Shown: piece after piece, positions 24,207 to 32,335 of the stretch
How the letters are laid out: every line of letters starts with the position of its first letter
Numbering within the stretch: the first letter of the stretch is position 1
NCBI RefSeq assembly: GCF_017312485.1
Contig: NZ_BMBA01000004.1
Coordinates: 310,001 to 374,000 of the forward strand
Reading direction: 5' to 3'
Source: Clostridium zeae
Lineage (GTDB): Bacteria; Bacillota; Clostridia; Clostridiales; Clostridiaceae
DNA length: 64,000 nt
Notes under the pieces: generated by a model
Told to the model about the DNA's origin: nothing
Database searches by the model: none
What the model saw: only the letters and a program-made list of their open reading frames with translations
Translations under genes and position numbers: made by a program

Positions 24207-24980
24207 TTATAAATGTATACTGAAACTCTCAAACTCAAAAATACCACTGCCGTGCTTTAACAAATTATTTTTTTCAATATATTCAAAGGCTTCTTTTACT
24301 TTTTCAATAGTATCTACTGGAACCTCTAAGGCATTATGTCCTGGTAATATTTTTTGAATATTGTGTAGCTTACTAAGCCTATCTACAGATTTCTTGAAAT
24401 CAACTGGATTAGTACTAGGATAAAATGCAAAAAGAGTTCCTAAGTAAATTAAATCTCCTGTATATAGATAACCTCTGTCTTCTTCAAAAAGGCAGATATG
24501 TCCTGGCGAATGCCCTGGTGTATGTAACACTCTTATCTTTCTACAACCTATATCTATAATGTCATTATCAAACAACAATTTTGTAGGAGTTCCTGTATAA
24601 ACTTTATATTTATTTATATCAAACTCCTTAGGCGGCATTTTACTAAAAGGTTCTTTAATAACATTATTTTTTATTACATTAATTGGCATAGGTATACCTT
24701 TTTCAAGCCATTGAGCTTCACTTACATATACAGAAATGTCATTAAATAAACCATGCCCTCCTATATGGTCCCAATGGACATGAGTAGTAACAACTTTTAC
24801 TGGCAGATCTGTAAGAAGCTCAACCTCTGCTCTAATATTTCCTATTCCTAGTCCTGTATCTATTAAAAGTGCAGAGGTCTCCCCTATCAAAAGATAGGAA
24901 TGCATCTTTTCCCAATGACCTTCTTCGCTTATGACATATGTGCTATTATCAATTTTTTCAATAGTAAACCAATCTTTCAT
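24207..24980 (-). CDS. MBL-fold metallo-hydrolase
   Basis: A 257-aa metallo-beta-lactamase-fold hydrolase. THVHWDHIGGH (about 70-80) is the HxHxDH metal motif, HTPGHSPGHICLF adds the next His, LYTGDLIY the Asp, and LPGHNALE the last His. The start at 24980 (MKDWFTIEKI) has TAGGAGAC at good distance. Such stand-alone members are thioesterases, lactonases or glyoxalase II-like enzymes. Substrate not predictable. Confidence 0.85.
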   Translation of the reverse strand: MKDWFTIEKIDNSTYVISEEGHWEKMHSYLLIGETSALLIDTGLGIGNIRAEVELLTDLPVKVVTTHVHWDHIGGHGLFNDISVYVSEAQWLEKGIPMPINVIKNNVIKEPFSKMPPKEFDINKYKVYTGTPTKLLFDNDIIDIGCRKIRVLHTPGHSPGHICLFEEDRGYLYTGDLIYLGTLFAFYPSTNPVDFKKSVDRLSKLHNIQKILPGHNALEVPVDTIEKVKEAFEYIEKNNLLKHGSGIFEFESFSIHL

Positions 24981-25170
24981 TTTTAGTCTCCTAATCGACA
25001 CACAGTGTTCTCCGATAATATATTGCTTTAATCTGAAACCTATTTTTGAAACTTTGCAAGATTCTGAAAAGAGAATTTAAAAATATAAGTTTTTATCAAC
25101 ATAACTTTTAAAATTTATATAAATATACATTTTTAAATATTTATCAATAAAACTTTTTACCTTCTTAAAA

Positions 25171-25254
25171 TTATAACTTTTTACTCATAGAATCAGGGTT
25201 TGAGAGGATTTTCATATCAGAGCTTCTGTATAATTCTTTTACGTTAAGTAACAT
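25171..25254 (-). CDS. Possible 27-aa peptide or gene-start remnant
   Basis: A short frame with a good site (GGGAGAG, 7 bases from ATG) encodes MLLNVKELYRSSDMKILSNP and seven more residues. It may be the left-over start of a lost gene. The rest of 24981-25283 is very AT-rich, with imperfect repeats of a TTTTTATCAA motif, and holds nothing else that I recognise. Confidence 0.3.
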   Translation of the reverse strand: MLLNVKELYRSSDMKILSNPDSMSKKL

Positions 25255-25283
25255 ATCTGATCTCTCCCTTATGTTGAAACATG

Positions 25284-26204
25284 CTAATACGTTCTTCTAA
25301 AATTCTTTAAGAACTTTGCTCTTTCAATTGCCTTTATAGATTTCCACCAATTGCCACCAATTACTGATTCCTTTGGATATTTCTCGTTATTTTCAAACCA
25401 TGACCACGAAATTGGCCAAACGTCATTTTCTGGCAAAGTGTCATGTAAAAAATCTAATTCTACATTAACAATATCTTTATTATCTTGATAGAAAATGCTA
25501 TCTTCAAATTTTATGTAATCTGATGGTCTATAGCCATAGTTCGGCCACTGTTCTGGTTTTCTTTGAATAGAGTTATTTACTAATTCTTTCAGTCTTAAAT
25601 CCAATTTATCATAATCATAACCATCAATCTGTTTATTCTTCATTGCCTTAATTAAGGAAATATACCCTGATGGTCCCATATCTCCAAGATTATCACTAAA
25701 TAGATTATCCATCATTTTGGAAATAAGTGCTAATGTTTCTTGATATATTTTTGAGTCAACATAATTCTCAATAATAAATGTACAAAATCCTAAAATCACA
25801 CCAGTACTTTCAGTCCTATTATAGCTTTCATCATAATTATAATAACTTGCATGAGGATAATCTTTATTTGATGCTACAGTAAAAGCACAACCTTCTGGAA
25901 AGTTTAATTCAGTATCAATATATCTTTTTATACCTAAATAAATTGGATGTTGCATATCATAGAATTCAATATCGTTTAAGATATTGATAGTAAATAATGT
26001 TGCCATAGGTAATGAATTCACATTCCAATTATCAGGGTCAACTGTATTACCAAATCCACCATCTTCGTTTTGATAATACATTAAGGCATTAACCACATCT
26101 TCTTTATTTCCATTCTCAAAATGATATTTCCATATTGCAATCTCAAGTTCTCTTGCATTTCTATGTATCCAAGATGCTAGATGATTTAAGTTCACTTTCT
26201 TCAT
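25284..26204 (-). CDS. Alpha/alpha-toroid (terpene cyclase/prenyltransferase-like) protein
   Basis: A 306-aa, Trp/Tyr-rich helical protein. YYQNEDGGFGNTVDPDNWN (about 43-62) is a QW-type repeat typical of squalene cyclase/prenyltransferase toroids, and similar spacing returns with GPSGYISLIKAM and PNYGYRPSDY. No DxDD or zinc motif is clear, so a catalytic role is unproven. The ATG at 26204 is chosen because the GTG six codons earlier is within GGAGGA. A weak left-half junction repeat (CAATTTGCTATTTAT) lies just upstream at 26220. Confidence 0.55.
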   Translation of the reverse strand: MKKVNLNHLASWIHRNARELEIAIWKYHFENGNKEDVVNALMYYQNEDGGFGNTVDPDNWNVNSLPMATLFTINILNDIEFYDMQHPIYLGIKRYIDTELNFPEGCAFTVASNKDYPHASYYNYDESYNRTESTGVILGFCTFIIENYVDSKIYQETLALISKMMDNLFSDNLGDMGPSGYISLIKAMKNKQIDGYDYDKLDLRLKELVNNSIQRKPEQWPNYGYRPSDYIKFEDSIFYQDNKDIVNVELDFLHDTLPENDVWPISWSWFENNEKYPKESVIGGNWWKSIKAIERAKFLKNFRRTY

Positions 26205-26236
26205 AAATATTTCCTCCACCAATTTGCTATTTATCC

Positions 26237-26395
26237 TTAATTATACATTTACTTAATTATATACTATATATACATAAATATCCAAATATATAGAAAAACT
26301 GTATATCTTTAGACGTTCACACAGCAATAGTGTATAAATGAAAAAAGCTGTATAAACACTAATTTAAATAGTATTTATACAGCTCACTTATATTT
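26237..26395 (-). terminator. Terminator within a duplicated ~150-bp intergenic element
   Basis: AGCTGTATAAA (26346-26356) pairs with TTTATACAGCT (26374-26384), followed on the minus strand by TTTTTT. It ends the acetyltransferase gene at 26404. The hairpin and about 100 bases beyond it (ATTTACTTAATTATATACTA...) are repeated at 43225-43350 in the same orientation. Confidence 0.75.
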
Positions 26396-26403
26396 ACCTT
26401 ATA

Positions 26404-26934
26404 CTATATACACCATTCTTTCTTCAATATGGCATATTCGTAAGTATCAAGCCAAATAGGCTCCCCATTGCTATCGGTTTTAAAATATATATTTTGTAAA
26501 AGTACCCCTTCACGCCTCATAGTTAATCGTTCAAGCAATTTCCATGAATGATCATTCTTAGGATTGCACATGGCTACAATACGTCTTGCTCCTAAATCTT
26601 TAAAAGCATAGTCAAGTAACGCCTTCGCACCTTCTGTTGCATAACCTTTACCTTGATACTTGCTATTGAAAACATATCCTAATTCCCAGGTATTAAAGTC
26701 TCCTTTAGCTAAATATAAGTTTCCTATTAACTTTCCATTTTCCTTTAAGCAAACTGCATAGAAAGCCTGATCATTCGACCTAAAAACCTCTTCTTCTTTA
26801 GCCTGATTTTCTGAATAAATATCATATGGCTCGAATTTAACAACTTCTTTATCTGACAAATATTCATATAAATCCTGCCAATCATTTTGTTTAAACTTTC
26901 TAATAATTAATCTATCTGTAATTATATTTTCCAT
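26404..26934 (-). CDS. GNAT N-acetyltransferase, RimJ/RimL-like
   Basis: A 176-aa GNAT: RLIIRKFKQNDWQDLYEYL at the start, WELGYVFNSKYQGKGYATEG (acetyl-CoA loop, about 90-110), then GARRIVAMCNPKNDHSWKLL and GVLLQNIYFK. This is the RimJ/RimL subtype, possibly acting on protein N-termini or small molecules. AGGAGATTAAG precedes the ATG. A terminator follows immediately. Confidence 0.85.
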   Translation of the reverse strand: MENIITDRLIIRKFKQNDWQDLYEYLSDKEVVKFEPYDIYSENQAKEEEVFRSNDQAFYAVCLKENGKLIGNLYLAKGDFNTWELGYVFNSKYQGKGYATEGAKALLDYAFKDLGARRIVAMCNPKNDHSWKLLERLTMRREGVLLQNIYFKTDSNGEPIWLDTYEYAILKKEWCI

Positions 26935-27058
26935 CTTAATCTCCTTAATTTTCTTATAGGAGAATGTACCTCCTACTATTGGTTACTTCAATAAAATTTT
27001 CTACTTTCATATTAACTTCCTCCCTTCCTCAAAATTAAATCTATATAAATTAATAGAT

Positions 27059-27093
27059 CGCAATTTATCTTACTCATCCTTAAATTGAAATTT
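27059..27093 (-). repeat. Cassette-junction repeat, degenerate
   Basis: GCAATTTATCTTACTCATCC followed by TTAAATTGAAATTT; the right half is well kept. It lies between the MerR gene end and the acetyltransferase start. Confidence 0.5.
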
Positions 27094-27163
27094 ATATCAA
27101 TCTCTACTTCTTGTTTTTCATTCGTATTTATCTTAAAAATATTTCTTAATACTTACAGTAAAA

Positions 27164-27523
27164 TCAGAGTTGCTTTTTATACCACTGAATTTTGGACTTT
27201 AGATTTTCAGAGTACTCTTCCCAGAGTTTTCTTTGTTCATCAACATAAATCTCATGATTTTGTAATATCTCAAGTCTTTCTGAAATTGTGGAATCGCCCT
27301 CATATCTCAAATCAGAGTAATGCTTCATTTCTTTTAGGGACATCCCTGTATCCTTAAGACGCTTTAAAAACTTCACCCATTCAACATCTTTATCAGAATA
27401 AATTCTTCTATTTCCAAAATCTCGTTCAACCTGTATTAGGCCTTTGTCCTCATAATATCTTAATGCCGAGCAGCTTATACCGGTTAATTCTGAAAATTCT
27501 CCAATTGTCATCTTACACCTCAT
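27164..27523 (-). CDS. MerR-family transcriptional regulator
   Basis: A 119-aa MerR protein with the helix-turn-helix IGEFSELTGISCSALRYYEDKG (about 5-26), NRRIYSDKDVEWVKFLKRL, and a C-terminal coiled coil (residues 75-110) for dimerisation. There is no ligand domain. It is divergent from the carboxymuconolactone decarboxylase-family gene, whose promoter has a 19-bp spacer with a dyad, the expected target of this type of activator. Confidence 0.9.
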   Translation of the reverse strand: MRCKMTIGEFSELTGISCSALRYYEDKGLIQVERDFGNRRIYSDKDVEWVKFLKRLKDTGMSLKEMKHYSDLRYEGDSTISERLEILQNHEIYVDEQRKLWEEYSENLKSKIQWYKKQL

Positions 27524-27540
27524 AATTCACAATTTGTTCA

Positions 27541-27571
27541 TTGACCTCAACCATACTTGAAGTGATATTCT
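27541..27571 (+). promoter_or_regulatory. MerR-type promoter with 19-bp spacer
   Basis: TTGACC (27541-27546) and TATTCT (27566-27571) are separated by exactly 19 bp. The spacer holds the dyad TCAA...TTGA (within CCTCAACCATACTTGAAG). It reads into the carboxymuconolactone decarboxylase-family gene and lies in the divergent space with the MerR gene. Confidence 0.75.
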
Positions 27572-27601
27572 TCAATTATCAACACTAAAGGAGGTCTTTT
27601 T

Positions 27602-27985
27602 ATGGAAAATACACGTTTCATTAAAGGAATGGAAAATTTAAAAACTGTGGATGGAAAAGGTGGTGATGCAGTGATTCAATCTCTACAAGATATATCACCG
27701 GACCTCGGAAAATATATAATTGAGTTTGCTTTTGGTGATATATATTCTAGACCTGTTCTATCTCTACAGGAGCGAGAAATGATTACTATCGTTAGTCTCC
27801 TTACAGCTGGTGGATGTGAACCACAATTAGAAGTTCATATTAACGGAGCTTTAAACACAGGAATAGAACCTGTTAAAATCGTGGAAACCTTTCTACAATG
27901 CATCCCCTATACTGGATTTCCAAAAGTACTAAACGCCATCTTTACAGCAAAAAAAGTATTTCAAGAACGCAACATCACACTATAA
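27602..27985 (+). CDS. Carboxymuconolactone decarboxylase/AhpD-like protein
   Basis: A 127-aa protein of the CMD superfamily: GDIYSRPVLSLQEREMITI (about 45-63), LLTAGGCEPQLEVHINGALN and FLQCIPYTGFPKVLNA. The redox CxxC of AhpD is absent; the E/H pattern of gamma-carboxymuconolactone decarboxylases is kept. In Firmicutes such genes beside MerR regulators are linked to aldehyde or electrophile stress. AAAGGAGG precedes the ATG, and a MerR-type promoter lies upstream. Confidence 0.85.
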   Translation: MENTRFIKGMENLKTVDGKGGDAVIQSLQDISPDLGKYIIEFAFGDIYSRPVLSLQEREMITIVSLLTAGGCEPQLEVHINGALNTGIEPVKIVETFLQCIPYTGFPKVLNAIFTAKKVFQERNITL

Positions 27986-28136
27986 CCATTATCCTAAACA
28001 AAACATTTACTTTATTGTTCTATTATAACATATTTTGTAAGAGCTACTTTGTCTTGTACTTTTTTATTTATCTGCCTTTTTAAATATTGTTAAGAAAATT
28101 TGGCAGGCGAATAAGTTTTATTTTTCACTGTGTAGC

Positions 28137-28180
28137 AAAAAAACAGATACCCTTAAGTTTAAAGGATTATCTGTTTTTTC
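28137..28180. terminator. Bidirectional intrinsic terminator
   Basis: AAAAAACAGATA and TATCTGTTTTTT flank a 20-base centre that itself pairs (CCTT/AAGG). It lies between convergent genes and gives T-tracts in both directions. Confidence 0.85.
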
Positions 28181-28308
28181 TTATATTTTCATAGTTTTAT
28201 CATAAATTATATGGTTACTAGCTCAGCTATTAATTTATATATGCCCCGCAATCTCCAAATGCCGAGATTTTCGAACAAGTATACAGCTGGCTATCTCAAT
28301 TTTAAAAG

Positions 28309-29178
28309 TTATCTTGCAATGATTTCCAATCCATCCTCTGTTACAAGAATTGTGTGTTCCCATTGTGCTGAAAGACTTCCATCCTTAGTAATAGCAGTCC
28401 ATCCATCACTTGGATCTATGAATAATTCATAGCTTCCTGCATTTATCATAGGCTCAATTGTGAATACCATCCCTGGAACTAAGATCATATCTGTTCCTCT
28501 TTTACCATAGTGAGCAACATAGGGTTCTTCATGGATATCTAATCCTACCCCATGACCTCCAAAATCCCTAACTACTGAGTATCCGTTTCCTTCTGCATAC
28601 TCTTGAATTGCAGCTCCTACATCACCTAAAAATCCCCATGGTTTCACTGCTTGTAGTCCTTTTTCCAAACATTCCTTAGCAATTTCAACTAATCTTCTAG
28701 CCTCTTCTGTTACTTCTCCAATCATGAACATTCTTGATGCATCTGAATAATATCCATTAAGTATGGTTGTTGCATCTACATTTATAATATCACCACTTTT
28801 AAGTATCACATCTTTACTAGGTATTCCATGACATACCACACTATTTATTGAGGTACAGATACTTTTAGGAAATCCATCATAATTAAGGGTTGCTGGAATT
28901 CCTCCATTAGACACGGTGTAGTTATACGCCATATCGTCTATTTCTTGTGTTGTCATGCCCTCTTTAATATTGGCAGCAATTAAGTCTAAAAGTCCATTAT
29001 TGATCTTGGCACTTTCTCTTATTCCTTCGATTTGTTCCTTTGTTTTAATAAGATCTCTTGTTGGTACTATATATCCTTTGTCTCTTAAATCAATTAATTT
29101 TTCATCAAAACTCAAATGACATTTTTTATATTTTAGTCCACTACCACACCAACAGAGCTCATTTCTATTCTTATTCAT
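28309..29178 (-). CDS. map: Methionine aminopeptidase with N-terminal SEC-C motif
   Basis: A 289-aa type I methionine aminopeptidase that removes the initiator Met from new proteins. The N-terminus holds a SEC-C zinc motif (ELCWCGSGLKYKKCH). The catalytic part shows CHGIPSKDVILKSGDIINVD, DASRMF, FGGHGVGLDIHEEPYVAHYG, TIEPMIN and SAQWEHTI, so all five metal ligands are present. The SEC-C form is the longer MAP variant seen in some Firmicutes and is often a second copy beside the ribosomal-operon map. It follows the XRE gene by 21 bases. Confidence 0.92.
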   Translation of the reverse strand: MNKNRNELCWCGSGLKYKKCHLSFDEKLIDLRDKGYIVPTRDLIKTKEQIEGIRESAKINNGLLDLIAANIKEGMTTQEIDDMAYNYTVSNGGIPATLNYDGFPKSICTSINSVVCHGIPSKDVILKSGDIINVDATTILNGYYSDASRMFMIGEVTEEARRLVEIAKECLEKGLQAVKPWGFLGDVGAAIQEYAEGNGYSVVRDFGGHGVGLDIHEEPYVAHYGKRGTDMILVPGMVFTIEPMINAGSYELFIDPSDGWTAITKDGSLSAQWEHTILVTEDGLEIIAR

Positions 29179-29199
29179 AATTCATTCTCCATTTATCTA

Positions 29200-29880
29200 T
29201 TATTTGATTTTTCCGCCATGAAAGAAGCATTCATACACTTTATTGTTATTAAAATATATTTCCTCATAGCCTTGAAACCATTGAAATTCTCCATTAATAA
29301 TGCAATGATATTTATACTGTCCTTTTTCGTACATAATTGGCCCTCGATAAGGATTTTCTTTTGACACTAAGCTTAATACTTCCTTTAAAAATTTTCCTGA
29401 AAAATTTTCATCTAAGACCCTTCCTGAATAATTCATAGACCATAGCGGAATATCCTCTTTCCATATAGCCTCTTCTCCCAAAAATTGTTTCCCGCCTAGA
29501 TAGGTGTCAATGTATTTTAAATCGCCTTCTACATATTCCAAATCATGAGAATTAGGTCTTGAAGCTTTAACTTCTGAACCATTTCCTGCATAGGTAGATA
29601 TTTTAGCCCTGCATAAAAAGTCTATTGCATCGTCATCGATATTATTACCTTTATTTGATTCTATGAGCAAATGACAGTTTTCCTCATAATCATTTACTAG
29701 TTTATCAATACTTACGTTAAAGAATTCACTCAATGCGATTAGTTTAGCAATATCAGGATATGACTGCCCAACCTCCCATTTTGCAACTGCTTGCCTTGAG
29801 ATTCCCATAACTTCAGCTAATTTCTCTTGTGATAATCCCCTTAATTTTCTCAATGTTTGCAATTGTTCTTGAAAACTCAT
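29200..29880 (-). CDS. XRE-family regulator with DUF5680 domain
   Basis: A 226-aa protein. Residues 1-65 are an XRE helix-turn-helix (LRGLSQEKLAEVMGISRQAVA, KWEVGQSYPDI). The rest matches DUF5680: DFLCRAKISTYAGNGSEVKA, SRPNSHDLEYVEGDLKYIDT, WSMNYSGRVLDENFSGKFL and VYECFFHGGKIK. Such fusions likely sense a ligand or modify something through the C-terminal part, but the function is unknown. It is probably co-transcribed with map 21 bases downstream. Confidence 0.85.
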   Translation of the reverse strand: MSFQEQLQTLRKLRGLSQEKLAEVMGISRQAVAKWEVGQSYPDIAKLIALSEFFNVSIDKLVNDYEENCHLLIESNKGNNIDDDAIDFLCRAKISTYAGNGSEVKASRPNSHDLEYVEGDLKYIDTYLGGKQFLGEEAIWKEDIPLWSMNYSGRVLDENFSGKFLKEVLSLVSKENPYRGPIMYEKGQYKYHCIINGEFQWFQGYEEIYFNNNKVYECFFHGGKIK

Positions 29881-30005
29881 TCATCTCACCTCTAAGATTA
29901 TTATACTACCATTATTAGTAAACCTCTACCAACCAAATATAGCAAAGTTGACAACTATAAGTAGCTTTTAAATATATTCAAAAACTTATTTTTCTATATT
30001 AAACA

Positions 30006-30044
30006 AAAATCCAGTAGTAGACAAATTGTCTTCTACTGGATTTT
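30006..30044. terminator. Bidirectional intrinsic terminator
   Basis: AAAATCCAGTAG pairs with CTACTGGATTTT around GACAAATTGTC. It bounds one side of the IS1595-like remnant in the 29881-30404 intergenic region. Confidence 0.75.
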
Positions 30045-30107
30045 AACGTTAGTAATAAATTAAACTTATATAATAAATTCATTTTACTTTTTGGCTATGT
30101 TTAAGAG

Positions 30108-30277
30108 TATTGTTGAAATTAAGTGGTTATAAAGAAGGCATATATCATATACAACATATTAACACCTTCCATAGAAAATTAAAGAAGTGGATGAATAGGT
30201 TTAATGGCGTTGCAACTAAATATCTTGATAATTATTTACTTATCAAGAGTAATTTTATGAAAACTTATAAAAAATAG
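30108..30277 (+). mobile_element. IS1595-family remnant with transposase C-terminus
   Basis: An element end (TATTGTTGAAATTAAGTGGTTATA) is joined directly to the last 43 codons of a transposase (30146-30277, [12 protein letters not shown], then [18 protein letters not shown]). This C-terminus is typical of IS1595/ISXO2-type transposases. The DDE core is gone, so this is an internal deletion derivative, the likely source of the short elements at 9022 and 62245. A perfect hairpin GTGCTTAT...ATAAGCAC follows at 30278-30297. Confidence 0.7.
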
Positions 30278-30308
30278 TGCTTATAACATATAAGCACATG
30301 TATATTAT

Positions 30309-30345
30309 AAAAAAATCCAGCAAATAAACATGCTGGACTTTTTTA
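30309..30345. terminator. Bidirectional intrinsic terminator
   Basis: AAAAAATCCAGCA pairs with TGCTGGACTTTTTT around AATAAACA. It ends the minus-strand acetyltransferase gene. Confidence 0.8.
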
Positions 30346-30404
30346 GTAGTTTAAGAAAATTACTAATTAATAATATATTATTTTAACTTTATACTTAATT
30401 CTTT

Positions 30405-31175
30405 TTATAAAAGCGAATAGACTTCAAATTCCTTATCAAAATGGTAACCCAATTTTTCCGACAAATTTACTGAATCCATATTTGCTGCCTCCCATTCAGG
30501 GTAAATCCCTCTCTCAAGACAAGTCAAAATTAAGCTAGCAGCACAGGCTGCAGCAAGTCCCATTCTTCTATGTTCTTCCAAGGTTCCTATCGTTATTCCA
30601 ATGGTACTTTTGTATGTAATATACGAGGATGCAATGCAAACAAGTTGTCTATCCTTGTATATAACATACCCCAGACCATTTTTCTTGAAATCCTCATATG
30701 ACCTAAAAAAACAGCATCCATCAGCAGCCCAACCTATACTTAGAACTTCCTTGTATATAACATCATCAATTTGCTTAATTTCATATACTGGATTAACTTT
30801 CTTAATCAATTGTTTTAAATTATTCTTATCAAAAACATTGGGCTCATGCTTTATTGCATACCTCTTGTAGCAGCGAACTTTATCGGATAGGTGTTCATTC
30901 AAATATTTAACCCACTGCAGTCCACATGGAATAATAATCTTATATCGAGCATTCTCCTCTAATGTTTGTTCAATTTCATCAAGGTGTTTTACCTCACCCA
31001 GAAGGTAGCAAAAATCTGCTGCAATAATAACAGCTTCTTCTGGATGTACTACATCGTCCACCCACGCATCACAGTAGGGATTGCCTTCAAGAAACCATAA
31101 CAGCATAGTATCATCTTTCCTGCTGGAACAAAGTTTCTTTAAATAATGCCTGTTGGAATCATCAATTTTTACCAT
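30405..31175 (-). CDS. GNAT-family acetyltransferase (GNAT_2-like, 256 aa)
   Basis: A two-part protein. Residues 1-120 are an N-terminal region seen in long GNATs (DSNRHYLKKLC, MLLWFLEGNPYCDAWVDD), and 130-256 hold the GNAT core: SIGWAADGCCFF, ASSYITYKSTIGITIGTLEEH, RRMGLAAACAASLILTCLE (acetyl-CoA loop) and GIYPEWEAANMDSVNLSEKLGY. This looks like the Acetyltransf_GNAT2 type. Substrate unknown. GAAGAGG precedes the ATG. Confidence 0.8.
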   Translation of the reverse strand: MVKIDDSNRHYLKKLCSSRKDDTMLLWFLEGNPYCDAWVDDVVHPEEAVIIAADFCYLLGEVKHLDEIEQTLEENARYKIIIPCGLQWVKYLNEHLSDKVRCYKRYAIKHEPNVFDKNNLKQLIKKVNPVYEIKQIDDVIYKEVLSIGWAADGCCFFRSYEDFKKNGLGYVIYKDRQLVCIASSYITYKSTIGITIGTLEEHRRMGLAAACAASLILTCLERGIYPEWEAANMDSVNLSEKLGYHFDKEFEVYSLL

Positions 31176-31686
31176 AACGCGCCTCTTCTCTATTAATTAT
31201 TTTATGAATTAAATAGTATCTTTATTACTTCGTCATTTATTACAATTACGATGTAATTATTCATTTCATTATACCATAAATTTCATAATATTATAATTGT
31301 TTGTAAATATCTGCGTAACTAATTTTAAGCTGCTCTTTAAGTTCATTATCTTCTTCTATATTTTGGCATTTTCAATCATTTCCATACCTATAATACTATA
31401 TTTAAATATGTATTGGTTTAAATGGCTTGAAATCTTTAATACCGAGAAAGATACTATAAAGAGCAAAAATTTATTGGTTCAATCCCATACCTCTCATACT
31501 GACACAAAATTAAAGGATTTTAGGATTAGAGAAGCAATCTATGTATAATGCGTGTAAAATATTTGAAATTATACCTATACATGTTATATAATAAAGTAAA
31601 TAGAGAATTGTAGATTTTTGTGGCACAATGGTAAGAAATGTGAAGCGAAGAAAGTTTATATAATATACATGATGAGGAGGAGTTTT
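31176..31686. other. 510-base intergenic region without recognised gene
   Basis: It lies between divergent acetyltransferase genes. An open frame at 31297-31548 (TTG start, one hydrophobic stretch) has no ribosome binding site and no recognisable similarity, so I do not call it. GAGGAGG at 31671-31681 serves the next gene. Nothing else is seen. Confidence 0.5.
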
Positions 31687-32223
31687 ATGAAGAACCCATA
31701 TGAAATATGCCCCACTTTTGAAACAGAAAGTTTTATTTTAAGACTCGTTTCAGAAGAAGATTCCGAAGGTCTACTTAAATGTTATTCTGATAGTAAGGCA
31801 CAAAAAATTTTTAACTCTGATAGGTGTACAGGTGATTTTTGTATTTACACAATTGAGGATATGTTACAATGTACTAAAGCTTGGCTTTGTGCATATTCTC
31901 AACAAGAATTTATACGCTTTGCAATTATAGATAAATCACTATCTAAAGCTATTGGAACAGTAGAAATGTTTGGTTATGCTGGTAAATATAAAATTAAAAC
32001 GGGAATACTCCGAGTTGATGTTTCTTCTGAATACGAAAATGCGAATTATTTAAACGAAATATTTAGTGTTTGTAACGAGAACTTTTTTGATTTGTTTGAG
32101 GTTGATATGATTGCAACTAAGGCAATACCTCAAGCTGTTGAAAGGCGGAATACATTATTAAAAATTGACTTCTGTGAAGGCAATGCATATGAAGGTGAGC
32201 ACTATTTTTTGCGTTCAAAATAA
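31687..32223 (+). CDS. GNAT N-acetyltransferase
   Basis: A 178-aa protein beginning MKNPYEICPTFETESFILRL. The N-terminal strand (FETESFILRLVSEEDSEGLL) is of the RimJ/RimL type, and FAIIDKSLSKAIGTVEMFGY is the central strand pair. The acetyl-CoA loop is poorly kept (RVDVSSEYENANYLNEIF), which is unusual. The ATG at 31687 has GAGGAGG; the longer start lacks one. A terminator follows at 32271. Moderately sure of the family, unsure of activity. Confidence 0.7.
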   Translation: MKNPYEICPTFETESFILRLVSEEDSEGLLKCYSDSKAQKIFNSDRCTGDFCIYTIEDMLQCTKAWLCAYSQQEFIRFAIIDKSLSKAIGTVEMFGYAGKYKIKTGILRVDVSSEYENANYLNEIFSVCNENFFDLFEVDMIATKAIPQAVERRNTLLKIDFCEGNAYEGEHYFLRSK

Positions 32224-32270
32224 ACATAGTCTATAGTAAACTTAATACATAATATTCTTAAAATGTGCAT

Positions 32271-32302
32271 TAAGGGAACTTTTAACAAGTTCCCTTAAAA
32301 AA
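32271..32302. terminator. Bidirectional terminator between convergent genes
   Basis: TTAAGGGAACTT pairs perfectly with AAGTTCCCTTAA around TTAAC, followed by AAAAAATT. Confidence 0.85.
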
Positions 32303-32335
32303 TTGCATATTAACAACACGGTGCTTTAACATCGC

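Noticed and set aside
31470-31500. tRNA T-arm-like GGTTCAATCCC
   Set aside because: No acceptor, D or anticodon arm can be placed around it.
31297-31548. 83-codon frame with one hydrophobic segment
   Set aside because: TTG start without a Shine-Dalgarno sequence and AT-driven composition; not supported as a gene.
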